Source: Burkholderia sp. (GTDB lineage: Bacteria > Pseudomonadota > Gammaproteobacteria > Burkholderiales > Burkholderiaceae). Taken from it: a stretch of 64,000 nt of DNA. The translations under genes and the position numbers were made by a program. Positions 17,311 to 26,043 of this stretch are shown here, piece after piece. Positions within the stretch are counted from its first letter, which is position 1. Each line of letters starts with the position of its first letter. Where the stretch lies: assembly GCA_031253835.1 (NCBI GenBank), contig JAIRVP010000052.1:62001-126000 (forward strand), written 5' to 3'. The notes below the pieces were generated by a model. It saw only the letters and a program-made list of their open reading frames with translations. It did not search any database and was not told where the DNA came from.

Positions 17311-18318
17311 TCAGACCTTGCGGCCTTCGACCGGATAGCCGGGATCGGTGTAGCCGTGCGTCGATACGTGCCCGGGCGGCACGAGCGAATCGACGAACCG
17401 TTCGTCGTCCGGGCCGAGTTCGAGCGTCAGCGCATCGATGTAGCTGTCCCAGTGCGCCTCGGTGCGCGGCCCCGCGATCGTCGAGCTGACGATGCGGTTC
17501 TTCATCACCCACGCGAGCGCGAACGCGACCGACGTCGTGCCGCGTGCGGCCGCATGCGCGGCCACCTGCTGCGCGATATGCAACGATTCGGGCCGCCATT
17601 CCGTCTGCTGGATGCGCCGGTCGCCGCGGCCCGCACGTGAATCGGCGGGCGGCTGCGCGTCAACCGCGTACTTGCCGGTCAGCACGCCGCGCGCGAGCGG
17701 GCTGTACGGCACGACGCCGATCCCGTAATGCGCGGCGGCCGGAAGCTGTTCGACTTCGGCCGTGCGATCGACGAGGTTGTACAGCGGTTCGCTCGCAACC
17801 GGACGATCGATGCCGAGCTGATCGGCGAGCCGCACGATCTCGGCGATGCGCCAGCCCTTGAAGTTCGACAGCCCGAAGTAGCGCACCTTGCCTTGCCGGA
17901 TCAGGTCGGCCACTGCGCGCATGCCTTCGTCGAGCGGCGCGTCGGTCAGCGCGCGATGGAAATAGAGGATGTCGATGTAATCGGTGCCGAGCCGCTTCAG
18001 GCTCGCGTCGACCGATTCGAAGATCCATTTGCGCGACTGGCCTTGCCGGTTCGGCCCGGCGTCGGGACCAGCCGGATAGCCGAACTTCGTCGCGACGACC
18101 CAGCTGTCGCGACGCGGCGCGATCGCGCGGCCGACGACCTGTTCCGAGCGGCCGGCATGATAGACGTCGGCCGTGTCGATGAAATTGACACCCTGGTCGA
18201 ATGCCTTGTCGATGATGCGCGCCGACGTTGCTTCGTCGGTCTCGCCGCCGAACATCATTGCGCCGAGACACAGCGGCGACACCTTGAGCGCGCTGCGCCC
18301 GAGATAGCGGTAATCCAT
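17311..18318 (-). CDS. Aldo/keto reductase
   Basis: A 335-aa member of the AKR superfamily (NADPH-dependent reduction of aldehydes or ketones in a TIM barrel). The catalytic tetrad region is visible: FIDTADVYHAGRSE (Asp and Tyr), VVATKFGY (Lys) and YFHRALTD (His), with the cofactor-site segment SSTIAGPRTEAHWDS near the end. The ATG at 18318 (MDYRYLGRSAL) is the family-typical start; an ATG four codons upstream is less likely. It is the last of three minus-strand genes, after a CMD-family gene and a LysR regulator. The natural substrate is unknown. Confidence 0.9.
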   Translation of the reverse strand: MDYRYLGRSALKVSPLCLGAMMFGGETDEATSARIIDKAFDQGVNFIDTADVYHAGRSEQVVGRAIAPRRDSWVVATKFGYPAGPDAGPNRQGQSRKWIFESVDASLKRLGTDYIDILYFHRALTDAPLDEGMRAVADLIRQGKVRYFGLSNFKGWRIAEIVRLADQLGIDRPVASEPLYNLVDRTAEVEQLPAAAHYGIGVVPYSPLARGVLTGKYAVDAQPPADSRAGRGDRRIQQTEWRPESLHIAQQVAAHAAARGTTSVAFALAWVMKNRIVSSTIAGPRTEAHWDSYIDALTLELGPDDERFVDSLVPPGHVSTHGYTDPGYPVEGRKV

Positions 18319-18367
18319 GTGAGGCTCCATGCAGGCATGCGCCTGCCGGTTGAATGAAAGGCCGTGC

Positions 18368-18694
18368 TCAAACGCCGGCTTCGTCGAACACGCGCTGCGC
18401 GATCGGCAGCGCCGAGCTTGCGGTCGGCCAGCCCGAGTAGAACGCGAGATGCGTGATCGCCTCGATCAGCTCGTCGCGCGTGAGGCCGTTGTCGAGCGCT
18501 TTCTTCAGGTGGAACGGCAGTTCGTTGACACGGTACAGCGACACGAGGCTCGCGACCGTGACAAGGCTGCGATCGCGCGGCGACAGGCCGGCGCGCTGCC
18601 AGACGTCGCCGAACAGCACATTGTCGGTGTAGTCGGCAAGCGCAGGCGCGATCGCGCCGAATGCCTTGTGCGCGGGGGAAGTCGGTTCGGACAT
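18368..18694 (-). CDS. Carboxymuconolactone decarboxylase (CMD/AhpD-like) family protein
   Basis: A 108-aa single-domain CMD-family protein. The conserved block RDELIEAITHLAFYSGWPTA carries the Glu and His of the family motif (E-x6-H followed by Y-x-G-W). There is no CxxC pair, so it is of the decarboxylase type rather than an AhpD peroxidase. Such proteins often accompany oxidoreductases in stress or aromatic metabolism. It lies 49 bp upstream of the aldo/keto reductase on the same strand, so the two are probably co-transcribed and may be controlled by the LysR gene just upstream. Confidence 0.88.
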   Translation of the reverse strand: MSEPTSPAHKAFGAIAPALADYTDNVLFGDVWQRAGLSPRDRSLVTVASLVSLYRVNELPFHLKKALDNGLTRDELIEAITHLAFYSGWPTASSALPIAQRVFDEAGV

Positions 18695-18829
18695 CGAGGG
18701 CTCCGGGGAACGTGGGGAACACCGACGATGGTAGCTACCGACGCGCCTATCGATAATCCCCAACAATTCGCATGCACTTATCGACCGGATTCATGAATCG
18801 CGGCGGGCGATCGACACCCGCGGCCGGGC

Positions 18830-19723
18830 TCACGCGCGATAGCGCAGCGCATCGACGATCACCGCCAGCGCGCGCGACGACTGCCGGCGGCTCGCGTAAT
18901 ACAGGTGATGGCCGGGGAACGTCGGGCACCAGTCGTCGAGCACGCTGTCGAGGCGGCCGGCCTCGACATGCGGCGCGGCGAGGTCGGCGGGCACATACGC
19001 GAGCCCGTAGCCGGCGAGCGCCGCGTCGAGCATTTCGTACGTGCCGTTGAACGTGACCTGCCCGTCGACGCGCACCTGCAGCGACGCGTCGCCGCGCGAG
19101 AGTTCCCACGCATACAGCGCGCCGTGCGTCGGCAGGCGCAGGTTGATGCAGTCGTGCGCGACCAGATCCTGCGGCGCGTCGGGGCGCGCACGTTCGGCGA
19201 AATACGCGGGCGCGCCGACGATCGCCATCTTCAGGTCGGGCGAGATGCGCACGGCGATCATGTCCTTCGCGACCTGGTCGCCGAGCCGCACGCCGATGTC
19301 GAAGCGCTCCGCGACGATGTCGGACAGCCCGTAGTCGGTCACGAACTCGGCTTTCAGTTCGGGATAGTCGCGCAGCATCGGCGCGAGCTTCGGCCACAGC
19401 AGCGTGCGGATCACGTAGTCGGTTGCATTGATGCGCACGGTGCCGGCCGGCTTGTCGCGCAGTTCCGCGAGCGCCGACAGCTCGGCCTCGATTTCGTCGA
19501 AGCGCGGCGCGAGGTTTTGCAGCAGGCGTTCGCCGGCTTCGGTCGGCGCGACGCTGCGCGTCGTGCGCGTGAGCAGCCGCACGCCGAGGCGCGTTTCGAG
19601 CGAACGGATCGTGTGGCTGAGCGCCGATTGAGACACGCCGAGTTGCGCGGCCGCACGCGTGAAGCTGCGCTCGCGCGCGACGGCGATGAAGGCGAGCAGG
19701 TCCGCAAAGTTGTCGCGCGGCAT
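18830..19723 (-). CDS. LysR-family transcriptional regulator
   Basis: A 297-aa LysR-type regulator. The winged HTH covers about residues 1-60 (FTRAAAQLGVSQSALSHTIR), followed by a linker helix and an inducer-binding domain of the periplasmic-binding-protein fold (about 90-295). The ATG at 19723 (MPRDNFADLLAF) places the HTH at the usual distance. It is upstream of and collinear with the CMD-family and aldo/keto reductase genes across a 135-bp gap, so it probably regulates them. The ligand cannot be inferred. Confidence 0.9.
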   Translation of the reverse strand: MPRDNFADLLAFIAVARERSFTRAAAQLGVSQSALSHTIRSLETRLGVRLLTRTTRSVAPTEAGERLLQNLAPRFDEIEAELSALAELRDKPAGTVRINATDYVIRTLLWPKLAPMLRDYPELKAEFVTDYGLSDIVAERFDIGVRLGDQVAKDMIAVRISPDLKMAIVGAPAYFAERARPDAPQDLVAHDCINLRLPTHGALYAWELSRGDASLQVRVDGQVTFNGTYEMLDAALAGYGLAYVPADLAAPHVEAGRLDSVLDDWCPTFPGHHLYYASRRQSSRALAVIVDALRYRA

Positions 19724-19799
19724 GGAAGGTGTCGGATGGTCGATGCCAGCGCATCGTACCACCGCGTTCACCGGGCCGCGCGGCGGCGCGGGATGAGCG

Positions 19800-20678
19800 T
19801 CAGCCTGCGCGCGTCATGCCCGGCGCGGAGGGGGCGGGACGGGATGCGTAGCCGCGATGCTGGAACGAGGTCGCGAAGAACCGCATCTGGTAGCGGATCG
19901 CGTTCGCCCAGTAGTCCCACGTATGACCGCCGGGCCGTTCCGTATAGTCGTGCGGCACGCCGAGCGCGAGAAGCCGTTCGTGCAGCGTGCGGTTCGAACC
20001 GACGAATGAATCGTCGCGGCCGCAATCGATCGTCAGGTCGAGATGCGCACGCACGAACGCGCGCGCGCTTTCGACGATCACGTTGCGGTTCCAGAATGAC
20101 GGATGGCGGCCGGGATCGCCGAACACGTGATCGATGCCCGGCTCGTCCGCGCAGCAGCGCGGATCGACCGCGCCGCTGATGCTGCCGACCGCGCCGAACG
20201 TGTCGGGCCGGTCGAGCGCGATGCGCAGTGCGCCGAAGCCGCCCATGCTGAGCCCGGTGATCGCGCGCGCGTGCTGCGTCGCGATCGTGCGGAAATGCAG
20301 GTCGACATAGGACACGACTTCGTCGCCGATGAAGGTTTCGTAGCGGCTGCCCGAATCGAACGGGCTGTCGATGTACCAGCTTTCGTGCCCGCCGTCGGGC
20401 ATCACGAGAATCACGTGATAGCGGTCGGCCAGCGCGGCGATGTGCGTGTTCGACGTCCAGTCGGTATGGTCGCCGCCCGAGCCGTGCAGCAGATAGACGA
20501 CCGGATAGCGCTCGTCGCCGCGGTTGCCGCGCGCGTAATCGTCGGGCAGCACGACGGTCGCCTTGAGCGTCTCGCTCATCGCGGCGCTCGGGATCGCGAC
20601 GACCCGCGCATGAAACGCGAAGGCAGGGCTCGTGACGGCCATCAGCAGAAGCAGCCAGAAGGTACGTGCCAGGTTCAT
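19800..20678 (-). CDS. Exported esterase of the esterase D / antigen-85-like family
   Basis: A 292-aa secreted alpha/beta hydrolase. It has a Sec signal (FWLLLLMAVTSPAFAF, cleavage near residue 21), an oxyanion segment YLLHGSGGDHTDW, and a nucleophile elbow GLSMGG with Ser144. The Asp is probably in DCGRDDS and the His in GGHTWDYW. The family includes S-formylglutathione hydrolases and tributyrin or feruloyl esterases; the signal peptide argues against the cytosolic formaldehyde enzyme. The ATG at 20678 is chosen because GAGG lies just upstream; an ATG four codons earlier overlaps that site. Confidence 0.87.
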   Translation of the reverse strand: MNLARTFWLLLLMAVTSPAFAFHARVVAIPSAAMSETLKATVVLPDDYARGNRGDERYPVVYLLHGSGGDHTDWTSNTHIAALADRYHVILVMPDGGHESWYIDSPFDSGSRYETFIGDEVVSYVDLHFRTIATQHARAITGLSMGGFGALRIALDRPDTFGAVGSISGAVDPRCCADEPGIDHVFGDPGRHPSFWNRNVIVESARAFVRAHLDLTIDCGRDDSFVGSNRTLHERLLALGVPHDYTERPGGHTWDYWANAIRYQMRFFATSFQHRGYASRPAPSAPGMTRAG

Positions 20679-20788
20679 CGATCCTCGCATGTGTCGACCC
20701 CGTCCGGCGCCGGGCGCCGGGAAAACCCTGTTCCGGCGACTCTAGCAACCGCGCCTTTCAACCATATTTCGGCGAATCCTACGGGTTG

Positions 20789-20980
20789 TCAGGCAGGCGG
20801 CGCGCAGACGATGCGCTCGATGGCGGCGCGAAACGCATCGGGCTGTTTCGCGTCGAACGGCACTGTGCGATGCGCGCCGTAGCCGAGCAGGTCGGGCGCG
20901 AGCTGCGGGCCGTTCCATCCGCGCATGTCGAACGTGCCGATGAAGCCGTGAATGAAGACGACGGGCGTGGGCTCGATCAT
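20789..20980 (-). pseudogene. Truncated alpha/beta hydrolase, coupled to DinB
   Basis: A 63-aa frame whose ATG overlaps the DinB stop (ATGA). It begins like an alpha/beta hydrolase: strand and oxyanion loop TPVVFIHGFIG, then LAPDLLGYGAH. The sequence then passes directly into a short helical tail (DAFRAAIERIVCAPPA) and stops. An intact family member would be about 250 residues with a GxSxG elbow, which is absent, so most of the gene has been lost or internally deleted. Translation may still occur through coupling. Confidence 0.6.
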
Positions 20981-21783
20981 TCGGCGGATACGGAGGGAAG
21001 GGGCGGCAAGCCGAGTTCGGCGAGCAGTTCGTCGAGTTCGAGCACGTGCGTGCGGTCGTGATCGAGCAGTTCGCGCACGAGTTCGTCGAGCGACATGCGG
21101 CGGATGCCGTCGCGCAGCCCGCAGCGGGCGAGCTGCGACGGTTCCAGCCTGGCGGCGGTGGCGCATAGCGCGGCGCGGCCCGTGCGGAATGCGTCGACCG
21201 CGGCATCGAGCGGCTGCACAAGATAGTCGCGTTGCGCGGCGAGCGCGGTGCCGTCGACCGACTCGATCACGGGCAGCTCGGCCGTGCGCACGATGTCGAT
21301 GCGTTCGGCGAACACCGCGTCGAGATCGCGCAGGTGGCACGCATGCTCGACGAGCGAAAAGCCGGTGCCGGCCGGGCGGCGCATGCGCAGTGCGGCAGGT
21401 ACGTGCGCGGCATACGCGGCGAGCCGGCCGGGCATGCCGGCCAGCGCGGCGACGACGTCGGCGAACGGCAGCCGCTGCGGAAACGGGCTGAACACCGCGC
21501 CATAGCTGAACAGCGCGCCGCCGAGCCGCCCGCGCGGCTGCACGACGTCATGGCTGTGGCGGCGCATGACGTCGGCGACCATCGCGCCGCAGAACTGGCG
21601 GGCCGTCGTGTCGGCCTCGATTTCGGGGAATTTGCGCGCGATCTCGTCCTGGATCGCGCCGATCGCGGCGACGCCCACGCGCGACAGCGCCGCGAACTCG
21701 AGATAGCGCTCGGGCTGTTCGATCAGCGCTTCGAGCTGGGCGCCGAGCGCGGTCGTGCGGAAACGGTCGAAACGGGAATGCAT
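20977..21783 (-). CDS. DinB-superfamily protein
   Basis: A 268-aa protein whose C-terminal two-thirds fit the DinB/YfiT-like four-helix metal-binding fold. Likely ligand histidines are in FSLVEHACHLRDLDAVF and LLDHDRTHVLELDELL. The N-terminal 90 residues are an extra helical region. DinB-like proteins include thiol-dependent S-transferases (bacillithiol or mycothiol) and many of unknown role; none is assigned here. The ATG at 21783 is the first in frame. The truncated hydrolase follows with a 4-base overlap. Confidence 0.75.
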   Translation of the reverse strand: MHSRFDRFRTTALGAQLEALIEQPERYLEFAALSRVGVAAIGAIQDEIARKFPEIEADTTARQFCGAMVADVMRRHSHDVVQPRGRLGGALFSYGAVFSPFPQRLPFADVVAALAGMPGRLAAYAAHVPAALRMRRPAGTGFSLVEHACHLRDLDAVFAERIDIVRTAELPVIESVDGTALAAQRDYLVQPLDAAVDAFRTGRAALCATAARLEPSQLARCGLRDGIRRMSLDELVRELLDHDRTHVLELDELLAELGLPPLPSVSAE

Positions 21784-21887
21784 GACGAATGGGGTATGCC
21801 GAGTAACGTATCAAAACGATACGTTACTCGGCGACGCTCGTCAACCGGCTCGATCAGGCGGGCGCGCGGTTCACGCCCGCCCGCCGC

Positions 21888-22319
21888 TCAAGACTTCTTC
21901 TGCGCGTCGGCTTGCGCGCTGAGCCGCGCTTTCTGCGCCTGCAGTTCGGCCGTGAATGCCGGGCTGAAATCCTCGGCCTCGAACAGCGGGCGGATCTCGA
22001 TGTCGGAGTCGCCCGGCATCGGGTTCGGGCAGCGCTTCACCCATTCGACGGCTTCTTCCATCGATTTCACCTGCCACAGCCAGTAGCCGGCGATGAGTTC
22101 CTTCGTTTCGGCGAACGGGCCGTCGATGACGGCGCGGTTCTTGCCGGAAAAATGCACGCGCTTGCCGCGCATGCTCGGGTGCAAGCCGTCCGCGGCGAGC
22201 AGGATGCCGGCTTCCGCCAGCGCTTCGTTGAAGCGGCCCATTTCGGCCATGCATTCGGTGTCGGGCATCCGGCCGGATTCGGAATCGGCGGTGGCTTTGA
22301 CGATGACCATGACGCGCAT
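21888..22319 (-). CDS. YCII-related (DGPF) domain protein
   Basis: A 143-aa protein with an N-terminal MRVMVIVKATADSESG strand and the family signature DGPFAETKELIAGYWLW near the middle, characteristic of YCII/DGPF-domain proteins. The fold is a small ferredoxin-like dimer with an Asp-His site in some members. In actinobacteria and Burkholderia such genes often sit beside ECF sigma factors, but none is seen here. The ATG at 22319 is preceded by a GGAG ribosome site. Function unknown. Confidence 0.85.
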   Translation of the reverse strand: MRVMVIVKATADSESGRMPDTECMAEMGRFNEALAEAGILLAADGLHPSMRGKRVHFSGKNRAVIDGPFAETKELIAGYWLWQVKSMEEAVEWVKRCPNPMPGDSDIEIRPLFEAEDFSPAFTAELQAQKARLSAQADAQKKS

Positions 22320-22528
22320 TGTCGTATCTCCTGAATAATGAATTTGGGTGAACCGCGGGCCGTATCGACGGCAAAACGATCGGTTACGACAACACGACGC
22401 GCGGGAATGGCGCGAATCGACAGCGCGCACGAAGAATTTTCGATGACGGGCGAGCCGGCGGGCACCGCCGCGGAGCGTGCCACCAAAACTGGTATGCTGA
22501 TCCTCACCACGTTTGCGCGGAGGGTGCC

Positions 22529-22759
22529 ATGGCTGCTAAAGAAGTCTCGAAGAAGAAGTACCTGAAAATCCTGAACAAACGCCTGCGTGCGGAGCCGGCG
22601 GCGCCGGCCGGCGCGTCGTTTGTGTTTTTCCCGCTGGGCGCGAAGGCGAAGCATGCGACGGGTGTCGTGTCCGGCGACACGCGCAGCAAGCGCGAACTGG
22701 CCGTGATGGCCGCGGTCCAGCGCAAGGCGGCCGAAGAGTTCGTCGTCGCTGGCGCCTGA
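22529..22759 (+). CDS. Small basic hypothetical protein
   Basis: A 76-aa lysine/arginine-rich protein starting at ATG 22529, with GGAGG six bases upstream. The N-terminus is strongly basic (EVSKKKYLKILNKRLRAE) and the centre is hydrophobic (GASFVFFPLGA). No known domain. It is isolated between the divergent YCII gene and the convergent metallo-hydrolase gene. The clear ribosome site and codon use support it as a real gene. Confidence 0.6.
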   Translation: MAAKEVSKKKYLKILNKRLRAEPAAPAGASFVFFPLGAKAKHATGVVSGDTRSKRELAVMAAVQRKAAEEFVVAGA

Positions 22760-22801
22760 CCGGCACCGGTTGCACCACCATCGGATGGCCGCCGCCGCGG
22801 C

Positions 22802-23503
22802 TTACGCGGCGGCGGCTTCGCAGTGCGCGATCGCACCGGCGAGCACGCGCGGGATGTCGTGCGTGATCGCCGGGCCGTGCATCGGCAGGATGATGTCGAG
22901 ATCGAGCGCCTGAATGCGGCGCAGCGCACTCGCCATGTGCGCGAGCGACGGCAGGTAGTCCGAGCGCCGGATCGACTCGAGGATGACCGGCAGCGGGTCG
23001 TCCGTTTCCTCGTCGCCGAAGCGCATCAGGATGTCCGACGACAGCAGCGCCCTGTACGCCGGCAGGTACACGACCAGCGCATCCCATTGATGCACATGCT
23101 TCGTGAAGACCGGCACGACGTCGACGCCTGAAATGGTCGTCGGCTCGCCGTCCTTCAGCGGCGTCGCGCGCACCCCGAAGATATCGGCCAGCCCGTGCGT
23201 GCACATCGGATGGCCGTACGCGACAAGCGCCGGATTGGCCGCGAGAAAGTCGGGCAGCGCGCCCATCTCGTCGACCTCGAAATGCGGCACGATCACGCTG
23301 CTCACGCTCGACGGCGTGATGCCGACGGTCGCGAGGCTCGCGCTCAGTTGCGGAAAATTGGCGCGCGTGCCCGTTTCGATACACACGACATCGCCGCCCG
23401 GCGCGCGCACGAAAAACTGGCTGAAACCGAGTTTCAGCTTGTCGATATAGGTCGTCGCGCGAAACAGGCCGCTGCGGATTTCTTCGATACGGGCGTGGTC
23501 CAT
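22802..23503 (-). CDS. Metallo-beta-lactamase-fold protein, ODP/flavodiiron-like
   Basis: A 233-aa protein resembling the metallo-beta-lactamase domain of flavodiiron proteins and oxygen-binding diiron proteins. The metal motif reads HFEVDEMG: the HxExD core is present, but the following His of classical hydrolases is Glu, as in ODP-type domains. Further ligands are probable in SSDILMRFG (Asp) and MHGPAITHD (His). No flavodoxin domain follows, so it is a free-standing diiron-type domain. Possible roles are O2 or NO sensing or a hydrolase on an unknown substrate. Start ATG 23503 (MDHARIEEIRS). Confidence 0.75.
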   Translation of the reverse strand: MDHARIEEIRSGLFRATTYIDKLKLGFSQFFVRAPGGDVVCIETGTRANFPQLSASLATVGITPSSVSSVIVPHFEVDEMGALPDFLAANPALVAYGHPMCTHGLADIFGVRATPLKDGEPTTISGVDVVPVFTKHVHQWDALVVYLPAYRALLSSDILMRFGDEETDDPLPVILESIRRSDYLPSLAHMASALRRIQALDLDIILPMHGPAITHDIPRVLAGAIAHCEAAAA

Positions 23504-23702
23504 CGCTGCAATCCTCGCGCGGGGAGTGGGGCCGGGACGGCACCGTCGCGCGCTCGGAGCGACGTATCGAGCAAGGGCCACGCGCGAACCGGTGCGTCGA
23601 TGCAGTCTAGCAGCGCTGCGCCGGATGCGAAGCCTGTCAGTTCGCGCAGCGGCCGGGAACGGCGCTGAGCGCCATCCCGGCCTTGAAAGCCAACCCCGTC
23701 GG

Positions 23703-25127
23703 TCAGGACACCTTGTCCGCTGCCGCCGCCGGATAGCGGCCGTTGCCGCCCGTCGCGTCGCCTGCCGCCAGTTGCTCCAGCGCGAGGCCCTTCGTCTCGA
23801 TCCCGAGCGTCCACACGGCGATTGCCGCCGCGATGAACGACAGCGCGCCGAGCGTGAACACGCCGCCCTGGCCGAACACCGGCAGCACGACGCCGACCAC
23901 GTAAGGCCCGATCAGCGAGCCGACGCGCCCGATCGCCGACGCGAAGCCCGACCCCGTCGCGCGCGCGCCGGTGCCGTACAGTTCGGGCGTGTACGTGTAC
24001 AGCGCGGCCCACATCCCGAACAGGAAGAACTGCATCGCGAGGCCCGTGACGATCAGCAGCGTCGTGCTGCCGCCGTACAGCGCGCTCTGGCCGTACGCAT
24101 ACGCCATCGCGCCGCCGCCGATCAGCGATGCGATGCAGGTCGGCTTGCGCCCCCAGCGTTCGACGAGCCACGCGGCGCACAGGAAGCCCGGCACGCCGCC
24201 GAGCGAGATCAGCACCGTGTAGAACACCGATTTCGTGACTTCGAAGCCGGCCTGCTGCAGCAGCGCGCCGAGCCACGACGTGAGGCCGTAGAAGCCGAGC
24301 AGCGCGAAGAACCACAGCAGCCACACCATCACCGTGCGGCGACGGTACACGCCGCTCCAGATCTCGCGCAGCGCGCCTTGGCCGCGCGCCGCAACCGGCT
24401 CCGCGAGCCGCGACGGCGGCGGCAGCGTCGTGACGCCGGCCGAGCGCATCACCTTCGCCTCGATCGTGTGCATCACCGTGTCGGCTTCCGCGTGCCGGCC
24501 CGCATGTTCGAGCCAGCGCGGCGATTCCGGCACGATGCGGCGTACGACGAGCACGAACACTGCGGGAATCGCGAGCAGCGCGAACACGGTGCGCCAGCCG
24601 AACTGCGGCAGCACGAAGTACGCGACGATGCCGGCCGTGATGAAGCCGAGCGGCCAGAAACCGTCCATCAGCGCGATCAGGCGGCCGCGCTTCTCGGTCG
24701 GCACGAACTCGGACAGGAGCGTCTGCGCGACCGGGAATTCCATCCCCATCCCGATGCCGAGCAGCACGCGGTAGACGATCAGCGCGTCGACGCTCTGCGC
24801 GGTCGAGCACAGGTACGACGCGGCGCCCCACAGCACCATGCTCCACTGGAACACGGGCCGGCGGCCGAAGCGGTCGGCGAGCAGGCCGGCGACGGCCGCG
24901 CCGAGCACCATCCCGAAGAAGCTCGCGCTCGCGACGAGGCCGGCGGCCGCGGTCGACAGCCCGAACTCCTTGCGGATCGAGCCGAGCACGAACGTCATCG
25001 TGCCGAGGTCGACCGAGTCGAAGAAGAACGCGATCGCGATGATGAAGAAGATGCGCTTGTGATAGCCGGAGAACGGCAGGCGTTCGAGCCGGGCGGCGGC
25101 GGAGGCGGGAGCGGTGGCGGCGGGCAT
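23703..25127 (-). CDS. MFS transporter (sugar-porter/AAHS type)
   Basis: A 474-aa, 12-segment major facilitator. It contains the loop 2-3 signature LADRFGRRP, the PESPRWL motif after segment 6 and WGRKP in the second half, a pattern shared by the sugar porter and aromatic-acid:H+ symporter branches and by NiaP-like nicotinate permeases. Substrate is uncertain; an organic acid or nicotinate is a reasonable guess. About 150 bp separates it from the ABC exporter genes upstream on the same strand, and no catabolic gene is adjacent to help. Confidence 0.85.
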   Translation of the reverse strand: MPAATAPASAAARLERLPFSGYHKRIFFIIAIAFFFDSVDLGTMTFVLGSIRKEFGLSTAAAGLVASASFFGMVLGAAVAGLLADRFGRRPVFQWSMVLWGAASYLCSTAQSVDALIVYRVLLGIGMGMEFPVAQTLLSEFVPTEKRGRLIALMDGFWPLGFITAGIVAYFVLPQFGWRTVFALLAIPAVFVLVVRRIVPESPRWLEHAGRHAEADTVMHTIEAKVMRSAGVTTLPPPSRLAEPVAARGQGALREIWSGVYRRRTVMVWLLWFFALLGFYGLTSWLGALLQQAGFEVTKSVFYTVLISLGGVPGFLCAAWLVERWGRKPTCIASLIGGGAMAYAYGQSALYGGSTTLLIVTGLAMQFFLFGMWAALYTYTPELYGTGARATGSGFASAIGRVGSLIGPYVVGVVLPVFGQGGVFTLGALSFIAAAIAVWTLGIETKGLALEQLAAGDATGGNGRYPAAAADKVS

Positions 25128-25278
25128 GGCGTCCTCTGAAATGAAAAAGGGGCCGCGCAGCGCATGCTCCAGGGCCCCGATGCTTCACATTCAGTAGACG
25201 CGACCACAAACGGCCGCATCAGAGGAAAAGCGCCGCCTGCTTGCCCAAATGCGTCATCGGCGGGCGGCGCGTGCCACG

Positions 25279-26040
25279 TCAGTTCTTCAGCTTGTAGCCG
25301 GTGCGGAACATCCACGCGACGATCGCGAGCAGGATCACGAGGAACAGCCCGGTGGCGGCGAGGCTGATCCACACGTGCACGTCGGCGAGCCCGTAGAACG
25401 ACCAGCGGAAGCCGCTGATCAGGTACACGATCGGATTGAACAGCGTGATGATGCGCCACGCGGGCGGCAGCATGTCGACCGAGTAGAAGCTGCCGCCGAG
25501 GAACGTGAGCGGGGTGATGATCAAAAGCGGCACGAGCTGCAGCTTCTCGAAGCTGTCGGCCCAGATGCCGATCACGAAGCCGAACAGGCTGAACGTGATC
25601 GCCGTCAGCACGAGGAACAGCACCATCCAGAACGGATGGAGGATGTGCAGCGGCACGAACAGGCCGGCCGTGGCGAGGATGATCACGCCGAGCAGCATCG
25701 ACTTCGATGCGGCCGCGCCGACGTACGCGATCACGATCTCCCAGTACGACACGGGCGCGGACAGGATCTCGTAGATCGTGCCGGTGAAGCGCGGGAAGTA
25801 GATGCCGAACGACGCGTTCGAGATGCTCTGCGACAGCAGCGACAGCATCACGAGGCCCGGCACGATGAACGACCCGTAGCCGATCCCGTTCACGTCGCTG
25901 ATGCGCGAGCCGATCGCGGAGCCGAACACGACGAAATACAGCGACGTCGAAATCACCGGCGCGATGATGCTCTGCATCAGCGTGCGGCGCGTGCGGGCCA
26001 TTTCTGCGCGGTAGATCGCGCGGATTCCATGCCAGTTCAT
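25279..26040 (-). CDS. ABC-2 type exporter permease
   Basis: A 253-aa inner-membrane protein with six predicted segments. The N-terminal amphipathic stretch MNWHGIRAIYRAEMARTRRT and the core (SIIAPVISTSLYFVVFGSAIG) match ABC-2 permeases of the NodJ/DrrB/YadH class, which export drugs, glycolipids or polysaccharides. The start ATG lies three bases after the stop of its ATPase, so the two are co-translated. The substrate is unknown. Confidence 0.9.
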   Translation of the reverse strand: MNWHGIRAIYRAEMARTRRTLMQSIIAPVISTSLYFVVFGSAIGSRISDVNGIGYGSFIVPGLVMLSLLSQSISNASFGIYFPRFTGTIYEILSAPVSYWEIVIAYVGAAASKSMLLGVIILATAGLFVPLHILHPFWMVLFLVLTAITFSLFGFVIGIWADSFEKLQLVPLLIITPLTFLGGSFYSVDMLPPAWRIITLFNPIVYLISGFRWSFYGLADVHVWISLAATGLFLVILLAIVAWMFRTGYKLKN

Positions 26041-26043
26041 GCG

